A stretch of 64,000 bases of DNA. Source: Antedon mediterranea. Taxonomy: Eukaryota > Echinodermata > Crinoidea > Comatulida > Antedonidae. Made by a program: the position numbers and the translations under genes. Where the stretch lies: NCBI RefSeq assembly GCF_964355755.1, contig NC_092670.1, forward strand, positions 21,017,201-21,081,200, written 5' to 3'. The notes under the pieces were generated by a model, which saw only the letters and a program-made list of their open reading frames with translations, had not been told where the DNA came from and made no database searches. Positions 13,301 to 25,300 of this stretch are shown here, one piece after another; the stretch's first letter is position 1, and every line of letters begins with the position of its first letter.

Positions 13301-16300
13301 TAAACATGTAAATCAATGCATAATTATTATTGTAAAGCTCATATAGTTTTCGTGCATTTAATTTTCGCAAAAATCAAAGGATTCTTGTTTACGTTGATGT
13401 AAATCAAATGACGTCAACATAATATCTTTGTAATCACTTCGGTGTGTTGTTATGGATATTAAACTGTAATAGTAACATCAATATTACACTGATAATGACA
13501 TTATTAAGGCTGTAGGTGAATGGTGTCATGTCATGTCTTTCGAATTAATTTTGGTTTTTTTTTTGTAATTCCCAACGAGTTTATGACGCACGCGTTTAAA
13601 TTTTGATGATAGCGATTTTCGTACGCGAGATTTCGAGGCTGACAATAAAACAATTATCAAAGAAATGTTTAAAATACATATCAATACGAAATCCAAAAAA
13701 AATTAAAAAATCAATATATCTTTTAAAAAACATATAGAGGCCTACGCCTATGAATCGAAAATCATTTTTAAAACATTAATCGACAAGTAGGCCTATTCAT
13801 CAAAATACTGTTTTTCCCGTAAAACTGTTGATTTTATGTACACTTACTTTAAATGTTTTGCCCAGACTATCAACGATGGTATATTAATGACGACCAAACA
13901 CAGTAAAAGCATCATCAGTGTAAAATGATAATTGTACACATCTTCTGCTATATCCAAGGCTGTTCGCTCCTTTGTTTCCGTTGCTTCAGCAACATCCTTG
14001 TCCACATTCTCGTCTTCTTCTATCTCTTTAGTATCGTCATCTTCTACCTCTTTAGTATCGTCATCTTCTACCTCTTTAGTATTGGCATCTTCTACCTCTC
14101 TAGTATCGTCATCTTCTACCTCTTTAGTATCGTCTTCTTCTATTTCTTTAGTATCGTCTTCTTTGGTTAAGCTTTTAGTTTCAGATTCATTTGTCAGTGT
14201 CTGGAAAATTTACTTAATATTATAGGTCTACAGTAGGCTACATTCTTTATTTGGTGTTTTCTAAAGCTCTGTCTACACTATCAAACTTTATGTGAACAAA
14301 AACTGTGATAAGCATTTTAATTGTAGGCCTACAATACATACACTTTTTTTAAAAAGGTAGTGTCGTAGATCATTTTCTGACGAATAACTTGGAAAAGGTC
14401 TACTGTATTTCTATGAGTAGGGACCTCGAAGTTAAGGTTCTACAATGGCTATCAAAACAAGAGAGTGCTATATCATTTACAAAGAGCAATACTCACCAAA
14501 TTCAGACAATTGCGCACACAAATAACGTTTGCATATTTTTTGGATACCTAAGGTAAAACAATATTTTATTTAACATTTACAAAATTGAGCCAAGTTAAAT
14601 TAACACGATTCATCACCGTTGTCAATCCTATGTTCTTCATACATGCCATAGTCAATATCATCATCACCGCCACCACCAAGGGTAACATTATTAAAGTACC
14701 CCGCAATTCAATTTTTAGTGTACATGCTCCTCTATCGATCAGATAAAATGACATGATCATCAATTTGGCAAAACAAAAATGAGTTGAGTAGGGTCAAGCA
14801 TGGTCGTGGATTTTAGGTAACCAAGAGTTGATCCGATCGACTGTGGAAGCCATCAAAATAATAGCAGATTACTTACATGGGCAACATACATACTAAGTGC
14901 TAGGACCAAGGCAAGTGTACCACTACCAATGGACGATATCATGATTAATACTCCTACTGTACTGTATAACATCCACGGTATAGTGGACTGAGAAGGCTTT
15001 GATGGATCTGTAATTGGAGTTCTGCAGAAAATATGAGAATAAAGTTTCATTAAAATGTACTGTGATCGCAGCTAGTAGCATTCGGTGGATTAAGAATTTC
15101 CTAATAATTAAATTCATATATATTTGAACAACACATCTTCTTCAGTCAGTGGAAAATTCGCAAAAGGATTCCTACTTTCTAGGAGATAATCTATATTGCT
15201 TTGACAACTCTTGTAACATGACCACAGTGCTGATTTTGCCATTTTCCCCTAACTGTATTTACGTTATTATACAGCGCGCATTAGAAATTTATCAAATTAG
15301 TTTATTTGTTAGATGTTTTCTTTACTATGACGTAATTGTACTTTAAGACTATACTAAGCACATACAGTAATGAGAACACTTGCGCTGATGGCTAGGGTCA
15401 GATTATAGCACAAGGAACAATTGGTCTGCACCAACAGAATAATTGTTTAAGTACTGCTAAGTAGCTTAGTAATTAGTATATCTATAAGGGCAATATGTAC
15501 CTTGACATTAAACAGTAAAACTGGCCTAAACATTTGGTTGTGTATATCAAGAATTGCGAAACGACGCAAACCATTGCATAGCTGAACAAAAACATCACAA
15601 TCGGTAATACATTGAAAAATATATTCTTTCGCACCATTTCCGTTATGTCGTATGTGCTTGTTAGTGGTTCCCATCTAAAGATAAAACACAACATTTATTG
15701 GTTCATACATAGACTTCGGCTTTTGTATTTAATACAAATTAATCTACTCAACCTGCACTGGATCTTTTACAGATATTATTTTATCAAAAGAAGATGACGA
15801 CAATGATATTGATGATGATGATGAATACACCCTAGAAATGATGTAAATTTAATAATGATGACTATGATGACGATGATGACAATGTTGACGCACTGATAAC
15901 GTTTATGTATGATTATAGAATATTCTGGTAAATGCGAACGATCCAATGTATTTATAATCTTCAAAAACATAGCGGAGGTGTATTGCATTTTGGACAAGGA
16001 AGTGCGTGTAAATCTACAGTATAAATTACCATTATTTTTTAACGATTAATACCTTTTAATAATTTCATATCAGAGTAAACAAGGAATACATTTTAACATA
16101 CCGTAAATAATCGAATGAGCATCGAAGTGTAAAATAAACACCAAACTCAATGCCGTATGCGAAGAAGCGCCGCGGTTGCTATTATGGTAGGCCTATATAC
16201 TGTAAAAAGAAGCCGATTTTCGGAACTGTATCTAAATTTGCTCTGTACCATAGGCAAATTCCGTAATACAGCGTCTCATGTGTTTTACATGTGACACCTG

Positions 16301-19300
16301 TATTATTATAGTTACAGCACCGAAAAAGGGTGTACCTAACATTCGATCCATGATATAGGTACAATGTGATAGGCCTAGACACATGACCAATGCTCCGATT
16401 AATAACGGTAAATGTAAATCTATTCTATGGCAAGTAGGACTAAACAACATGTTCTTACTTAATAGCACTTCTGATGATCGAAACAAACGGTGCTACAACA
16501 AACGGTTTACAATACGAAGACTGGATCCATATAAAATCATGTAAAGGTTCTAAAATGAAAAGAACTAAGTGTATTTTGATGTTTTAAAATGGATACAGAT
16601 TTCTTAATTCATTCCAAATAGATGATACATCTTGACACTGGGACATGATTATATATACAAAATTATCTTTCGCTGAAAACAAATGTAAAAAAGAAACTAA
16701 TTAAATATTCATAAAAGAATTATCAAGATATGCATATAAAAAAAAGTTAAGACTTTACTTCTTTTAAACAGAAGTTTAGGTCACTGAAACATTAAGTTAA
16801 AATCGAGCGGCTCCTTTATAAACGGATGATTCATGAACATCCAAGGCAACTGTACATAGCATGCTTACGTAGATGGATTTAATTGTTATAACATTAATTA
16901 CATGCCTAAACAATGTGTTCCGCCTTACTTCTACAAGCATCGCGTGTATAGGATTCACTTAATTAGTTGCAACGCATAAAAATGTCATTTAGGGCTTCGT
17001 GCGATTTCTTTAAAACAATAACCTGCATTACGAAGCCATATTACAGACCAACGTAGCTTTGATTAGTATGATTAATAATAATAATCACAATGTTCTTAAT
17101 AAACGTACAATAATAACAATAATGGAAGGCTTAAACTATTACTAATGAGAAAATAAGGAGGACGTGGCGTAGGACTAAATGAGGCACTGATGTTAAGGAC
17201 ACACGTCAAGCGGCGATATTAAATGGCAACGCTATTCAAAAGTACAATTTCATTATTTGGCATTTAAAAAAATGTTTGTATACACGTTTGTTTGCACGAT
17301 TTTTCAAATTATCGTGCTGAATTGTTTTTGACATCAATTTTATTAATTTTCAAGAAAATCGATAGGCCTATAATATTGATGACGTCAAAAAAAGTTGACT
17401 AAAATCTCGTCCTATTCATGTTAATGGCGTAAGACTGACTGAGGCAATGATGTTGAGGCCACACGTCACGCGGCGATATTAAATAGCAACGCTAGTCAAA
17501 AGTACAATTTCACTATTTGGCATTTAAAAACAAAATGTTTGTAGGCCTATACTTAGGCCTACACGTTTGTTTGCAAGATTTTTCAAATTATCGTGCTGAA
17601 ATGTTTTTGATAACATCATGTTTATTATTTTCAAGAAAATCGATAGGCCTATAATATTGATGACGTCAACAAAACTGACTAAAATCTCCAGTTAATCTCG
17701 AGTTAATTGGTCTTTATTATGAACCGAAATATTGATTAGAACGCCCTCTATCCATTATATCTACTTACCGTTTGTTCTCAGTTGCTTCAGCTGATATGAG
17801 AAAACAAGGATGACGACAACAGTGATGAAGCAAGGGAGACACGTTGAATGAAACCTAACAAGCTGTGGTAAAAGAAACTACCCATATACGTTAATTTGTT
17901 AGGGCCCAAAATATCAATTATAACGACCATGCTGATTGGTTTTATCCCGGTTACCACCGAGTGACAATAAACCAAACACTACAATTTGTCGTGCCGTCGG
18001 TTTTAATCATTATTACACAATACAGAATGAAATAAAAACATTTTGAATAAATTAAATCAATATACAATACAAAAAATAATAATTTATTCACATTGACATG
18101 GAACTCCAAGACCGTAAAGGCCAACTCAGACAGCGTCGTACGACGAGGCCCGACGATTCGTCTCGTCGGGAGAGAAAACTAAAAATGTTGAAAGTTGTCT
18201 CCACGACGACCTAAAAACTACGTCTGACGCTATCTAAAGACGACTCGACACGTCTCGTCTCATACTGCACCGACGAGTCAAGACGTTTCGTCGGGCCTCG
18301 TCGTACGACGCTGTCTGAGTTGGCCTTGAGGAGCTCGTTAAAATTCTGGTTATTGTCATACAGGCAGCGGCTTTGTGCCTCTTATGGTGTTGACTACTTC
18401 AATTTATCTTTCCATGCCCATTCGTTTTATAATAAGTGGTTCTGTAATTACAACATTATCTCGTATTGATCCTAAATGTTTGATAGGTTGATGAGCAAAG
18501 ACAAGCGGATACACTGTCTCGTGTTCATTTGCAGAATCGTCTGGTTTGACTACTGAAGTACCAGCAGATTTAGTTTGAGTTCTTCGTTGCACATTTCTAC
18601 TTTCGTGTCGACTTACTTCCATACTCTCTTCTATAGAATCGTGTAAAAGGTGTAACCGCGAACTATGCTTGCTAAGATTAGAATAAGCATTCTTGTTTTT
18701 ATTAATTATGATAGCCTCTGAAATCTCCCTTAAATTATGTCCTACAAATGATGGTTTCCTGATTTGAACGTCTGGACAACTTGATACTGTTTGTTGACTG
18801 AGTGAAGTCTTCCGTTTGTTCGCCATTAAGTTAAACGAGACTCTTCTTTCATTCTTTGACGGCTGGACAATGTCACTAAGTTCACTTTCATTGTCTGCCT
18901 TGATACCAAGTTTTGATTCCGAAAGTACGGAATCATCAGCTATTTTCTTAGCTTTCAAATCTCCTTCTGTGTATGCTCGGCGTGGCGCAAAATCATAATT
19001 TTCAATTTCAGGAAAAAATGTATGCACATTTTGCATGCCCATGCGACCTCTAGTACCCTTTACACTACTTTTCCTGTTTCGAATACTTGGAAAATACTGT
19101 TCTAAATAGGATTCCTCCTCATCTTCCTGCCCTTCTCCAATGTCAACATCTTCATCTTTCGGAGGAAACAGTTCTCTGTCTTTAGCTTCCTCATTTGCTT
19201 GTTGACGTTCTAATTCCCTTTTAACTTCTTCTCTAAATAAATTCCTAGAGCGATCTCTTTTACGCTGGTCTTTCTCTGACCATACTTTACGATGAGGTAG

Positions 19301-22300
19301 ATAGTCATAGAAGCTAATGTGTCGAGATGACCGCGATATTCCAGGTAATGACAGCGGTCTCTTGTGAGAGTTTAACGTCGTATATGCTCTTGTGATTATA
19401 CTAGTATCTTGTCTTTTTAAGAAGGATTTAGATCTACCAAAATGATCTTCAGATATTTTCGACGGCTCCTTAATCATGGTTATAGTGTACTAAAGTACCG
19501 TAGTACTCTTTGTAGATACTTCAGATAAAATATGTTCCTTATAGAAGATAATGTTCAATGTTAATCAATTCCATTCGTCTTGTAGTAAAAAGTCACAGAA
19601 ATCTCCTATTCTGACGCCATTTGGGATAAAATTATTGAAACATGTTCGCTGACCAGTAAACCTAAAATTGAAACTGAAGGGCACGCATAAGGTCTTCTCA
19701 TTTTACCAGTAAAATCAAACAATATAAATGGTATTTGGATTAGCAAAGTCTTGTATTATCACAACCAACTTATTCCATTCTGCGAATAGTCTCATTAATG
19801 CACCATCCAGCATCAGTGAAATGATGTCAGCTCCAACAGCAGGACGATACCGTACCCCAACACAACCATTATAGTCGATTCGTCCACAATTAATGATACC
19901 TTAAGTATGATTGCTCCAGTAACAGTGTAATACGGTTTTCTTTTTCTCAAATCGCTTATAGTTTCAGAATAGAATACAGCATGCAAATGGTGATTAATTT
20001 TACTCGTAAAAAGATAATAAAACACGTTTATTCTCTTCTTTAACAACCAGGCACCTGGTAATCTTTGTCGATGTAAATTTCAATTTAAAAATCCGCCGAT
20101 AATTGAAACACGGAGTTCAATTATAATCAAAAACGTATTAGCACAACCTTGAATGACATGAAATTGAAAACATTCTCCTTCCGAGTGGATCAATAAGACA
20201 TGGTAGCTAAGATACTAATATTATAGCCGTCTGGAACGCCTATTAACACATGTAGACATAATATCAGGTAGTGTGTATGATAAACAAACACTGCTTTATT
20301 GTCGTGTTTAAAAGTACACAAAACTTGTTGAAAACGCTATAGAAAATATCATGAAATACTATAATAGGCTTAGGATCTTCAATGTTATCTGACACATGCC
20401 GCTAGACATGTTTTGCTTAGTTACAGGTATCACAAATAAATAAACACTGCAGTTGTTTTGTTTGTTTATAAATGAATAAAACTTATTTATAATATATACA
20501 AAAATATATGCATAATGTCTATGAAAAGTTAAATTATGCTTGCGTTTAGTTATTAGCAACAAGTATTGCTACAAATATATTTATTTCATGGAAACATTAT
20601 CTTAATTAGGGAGAAATATCTGTTTTAACACATGATGAACCCAAAAGTGTCCAATTTATTAGTGGTAATATTTTATCAATTATGGTTTGTTTTAAAAAGT
20701 ATGTATAGTAACTTTAGTAATTTTAATTAAAATAAAACTGCCAAATTCAATTAACCTAAATATTGCTGACAATAGCAGTTGTCAACCAAACAAACGAACT
20801 CAGTTCGGGTGTTCTTAAAAGATAAGTGTAATCAACAACGAGTCGAAAAATTTATAATTTAAAGACTATATGCACGGTACGGAATATGTGCAATGACTTT
20901 CTAAAGGTTGGTTCCCACTGACGCAGCATAAGGACGTAAAACACAATCAGAAGCGACAGTTCTGATAATTCATCGCTTTTGATTGGACAATTCGACTGCG
21001 TTACGGCTTGCGTATTTGCTTTGCGTCCTAGTGGGAACCAAGCTTTACTCGACAGCTACGTAGTCGAGCGGAATATCATGGCGGGGTGGCACGCAATAAA
21101 TACACACTCCAAAACCATTTTTATTTCAAACCGTTTAAACAAACTTGCCCACAGATGGGTTCCTACTGGTTAGATCGTTGAAGTCGGTAAATATGCCGTC
21201 AATGGAACAATTGGGTCTCTACATAACTAGTTCAAGCATAATCGCTCTATGTACAAAACAAAATAGAAACGTTTCATTGAATAGAGAAGGGTCATTTACA
21301 GTTAGTAATACTGGATCCGCCCCTGACAAATATTGGATCTGGGAAATAGTACCGTACGTATTCAACATTTTGGATTCAATATACCAGTAACAGTCACTTT
21401 TGACAATGTTTAACATTAAGTACATTTAAATTCTCTTACGATGATGCCCCACAGGAGGATTAACAGAAAGTTTACTTCACTAGTTTTAGTAAATATTCTT
21501 GTTTGGATTTGTCTTGCTTGGAACGGCCTTACAGGTAACTATTTAAATGTACCATTAGCTTGTGACAAAGGGAACGAAGTTTCATCATATTAAAGCTTGG
21601 TTCCCACTAGAATGCAACGCAAGGACGTAAGTCTAATGTAAGCAATTTGACCAATCACAAGCGATGGATAATTCGAATTGTCGCTTGTCATTCGTCAACT
21701 CGCTTACGTTGCGTCTACGTCTTTGCGTTGCGTCCTGGTGGGAACCAACTTAAATGATGTACTGTATTACATTACAGTATCTTAATATCTACTACACTCA
21801 AAATCCTTAATATAACAAGCACGAATGTGCGATACTCAGGGTACAGCAAAAGAAGCTAAGTACCCCGAGTAATAAAACGAGATATACGCCTTGAGCACTC
21901 TTGAGTGGTATGTGCGCTATAAATATCCTGTTATTATTATTATTATTATTATTATCATATTATGTATACAGTATATTTCACCATAAAGTTTAAGAAAAAT
22001 AGGGTTCGCCAGGGCTCGAACCGGGGACCTTCTGCGTGTTAAGCAGACCTGATAACCACTACACTCCGAAACCTCTTACAAAGTTTTTTAATCCATTTAA
22101 ATTACAAATAAATATGGTAATAAGCACAAAGCAAAATACAACACAAAACACGTTTTTAAAAAAATAATAAAAATAAGATATACTGTATGTCGGATTGCGT
22201 ATACAGTATTTTTTTACCATAGAGTTTAAAAAAAAAAAGGTTTCGCCCGAGCTCGAACCGGGGACAACAACAACATAATTAACAAAAAGGCACGGAAGAA

Positions 22301-25300
22301 TGTGCGATACTCGGGTACAGCAGCAAAAGAAGCTGTAATGACGTCATAGGACCGGATGTAACGTCACATACACATCAATAACGTCACTACCAAATACGGC
22401 TATACGGTACCATCTTCGAGACGTGATATGGCTGCATCCGGTTTGAAATTTAAAAATCCGGCTCTACAGCTTTGAGGACATGTCCCTGTAGTATATTCAT
22501 TCCAAATCCCAGCTCAATACTACAACAAATACGGGAGGAGTAGTACTTTATAAATCGCACTTTTTGCTCAATAGTGTCCAGATGGAAGAAGAGAAGATGA
22601 GCGAGTTCTAGACTCGGGTACCCCGAGTAAAAACACCCCAGTTACTTCACCCATACAAAGCAAGTTCAATACAAATGTGTCACTACTGTATATATTAATT
22701 GTTATTTGTTCAAAGGAAAAACGCAAAATGTTGATAAACGAATTAAAATGTGCATTGAAGCCGTCTCAAATGGAAGACATGATGTTACTCTAAACAGAAA
22801 TGAGAAGGTATCATTACATACTTTCAATGTAGAAGACATACACAAGAATACTGATTCGGTAAGTAGATTATTATCTCTTATTTACAGCAATGATGAATGT
22901 GACAATCATTATAGACCAACTACTACGCATGTCCAGAGTAATTCTTGATACAAAATGACCGTCTCCTTCGTCTACCTCCTCGAAAAGAATGTTCGCTAAC
23001 ACTGACGACTGCCTGATGGAGGACGGCGGCCTGATGGAGGACGACGGCCTGACGGAGGACGATGGCCTGACGGAGGACGGTGGCCTGACGGAGGACGACG
23101 TCTGATGAGAAAACAACGAGACCAGTAACAAAAAAGAACCTTTCCTGGCTATGATGATAACGATACAGAGGACGACGATACAGAGAACGGCGATAAATGA
23201 TTAGGACGATGAGAATAACAATCACCATCCACGTAATATCATGTCATAATCATAATTTGTTTTGCTTTTTAGGGAGCTGATAACAAATATGATTGGTTGA
23301 CAAAAATGGAGCAAAGAATGAATCGACGTAAAAAGAATCTACGCGAAGGTTGTGCGGCAAGTGGTCTTCCAAAGACCAACTTCAAAAACGTAATCTGGAC
23401 GCAAAAACGACGACTGTGGTTTATGATAGTGAACGATCAATACCGTCTGATGTACGCGTACGTTTCCAAAGTTGGCTCAACCAATTGGAAAAGCGCGTTT
23501 CTTGTGCTGAAAAGAAAATACGCGAAAGTAGAAGACGTGCCAGGTAAGAAGGCACATGACCCGTCTCTGAAAAAACTCAGTCATTACTCACCGAAAGAGA
23601 TTGAATATCGTTTGAAAAACTACAAGAAGTTTTTATTTGTGCGCCATCCGTTTACTAGAGTATTGTCCGCGTACCGTAGTAAACTAGAGGATAAGAATAC
23701 CTCATTTAGGAAGCGGTTTGGCAGAGTGATAAAGCAGAGGTTTCATCCAGAAGGGAGGGACATACACAATGGTGCTAATGTCACTTTAAAAGACTTTGTG
23801 ACTTATCTCTGTGACAACAGAACTAATAGTTTCGACGGCCATTGGGAGATTATTAGTAATATTGTATTCCCATGTCAAATTGACTATGATTACATTGGCA
23901 AATTGGAAAGCGCTGACGACGATTCGAATTACATATTGCAAAAAGCAAAAGTTGATCATTTAATCTATTTTCGAAACAGGACAAACCGTGCAACAAAAAG
24001 CAATGACGTCACTTTGTTTGAGAAATACTACCAGACGATAAGTGAGAGTGAACGTCAACAACTTTATAATGTTTACAAAAAAGATTTTGTTTTGTTTGGG
24101 TATTACCCAGAAAATGTCTCAGCTATTTGACGAACTTGTTTTTCTGTTTAATAATACTACTGTACCATACTACTAAAGGTCAATTCAGACAGCATCTTAC
24201 GACGAGGCCCGACGAAACGTCTCGACTCTTTGGGGCAGTCTGAGTTGAATTCCGACGAGACGAGTCGTCTTGAGATAGCGCCGGGCGTAGTTTTTAGGTC
24301 GTCGAAAGAACTTTAAACATGTTTAGGGTTGCACGAAAGCTCAGCAAATTTTGTTATGCTTTATCGTTTTCATTTTATTTGTATCTTTATTGAGATCCAG
24401 CCACTGATACACACAGTGAAAGCATTGTCATTTTTTCAGTAATTTGCCTTTCGATCAATAAACATTCATTCATTCATTTATTTGGTAAAAATCATTGTCA
24501 ACATATATACACAAGACAACAAGAAAAATAGACATAATATGTTAAAGAGGTATAAGACTGCAATAAAAGAAATAAAAGCAAAGAGCACAAGTTAAAATAT
24601 TGAAAAATTACAGTCATAAAATATTACATACACTATAATTGAAGAAGTACATTTTCATACAATTTCATTGTCATCAAACAAAATTGAAATTATTAGTCAA
24701 ATACTTACCTTAGACAATACTCACAATTATCCAGATAAAGATACAACAAAATTTATTGTCATCCACAAAATATGTCAGCAACTGCAGTTCTTGCGGAATC
24801 TTGCAGCGCATCGGGGGTGCATCTCTTTCAGATCAACCTATCGGAACTTCCTAATTTCTAGTAAACAATACCAAACACTTTACCTGACCAAACCCTTCCT
24901 GGTGAGAGTATCCCAAACTCAATTGATACTGGCACTTTGGGCTGATATGAATGAACAGTTGCGCTTTTCTGTCATCATCTGCGGAACGACCGTTTACCAA
25001 CTTCAGAGAGATTTCATTATTTGTGTTTGCAGGACGTACTGAGTATGAATCCTCTGAGCGCCAGGGAACATGAAAATGCATGGTGCTGTTTAGATCTGCT
25101 GATTATGAATAAATTGTAAAATATGTAAATTATTATAATAAATGCATTTCCTTTTTTTTTCTACAAAATTTTAACTAAAATATATTAATTTCGTAATGAC
25201 ATTTCATAACATCTTTTAACGTATTCATAACATTTTCATTTCACATTCATATCTTTATACTATTTAGTTCTAATTTATGAATTCAATAAAGTATTAAATA

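Larger units (their letters stand above)
17863..24883. other. PGAP1 intron 14 hosting two other genes
   Basis: The intron runs from donor CAG|GTAAAG (minus, 24884/24883) to acceptor CCACAG (17865-17863) and joins FGQ to LVRFH in phase 0. It holds the unrecognised ORF 18404-19477 (-), the sulfotransferase gene 21441-24130 (+), MITE-2 and MITE-3 copies and a tRNA-Val-like sequence. 19500-20900 and 24480-24880 show only AT-rich sequence to me. Confidence 0.85.

Noticed and set aside
13925-14225. Plus-strand Ser/Phe-rich repeat ORFs
   Set aside because: They are the antisense of the acidic repeat in PGAP1 exon 19, which is supported by splice sites and family similarity.
14566-14763. Minus-strand hydrophobic ORF between PGAP1 exons 18 and 19
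   Set aside because: Exons 18 and 19 join directly in phase 0, and no matching acceptor/donor pair in phase supports an extra exon.
15776-15997. Possible extra PGAP1 exon (minus strand)
   Set aside because: Exon 16 (16383-16470) already fills the gap in phase with a plausible TM segment; this stretch lacks a usable donor.
22871-23228. Minus-strand Arg/Ser-rich ORFs near 23000
   Set aside because: Created by the 18-bp GC-rich minisatellite inside sulfotransferase intron 2.
24640-24860. A minus-strand donor-like GTAAGT at 24703-24708 suggesting another PGAP1 exon
   Set aside because: The sequence upstream has stops in all frames or no PGAP1 similarity, and exon 14 joins exon 15 at 17862 in phase with family sequence.
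24130-25085. Idea that PGAP1 is truncated after exon 14
   Set aside because: The missing C-terminal TM exons were found at 17862-10372 in correct order and phase.
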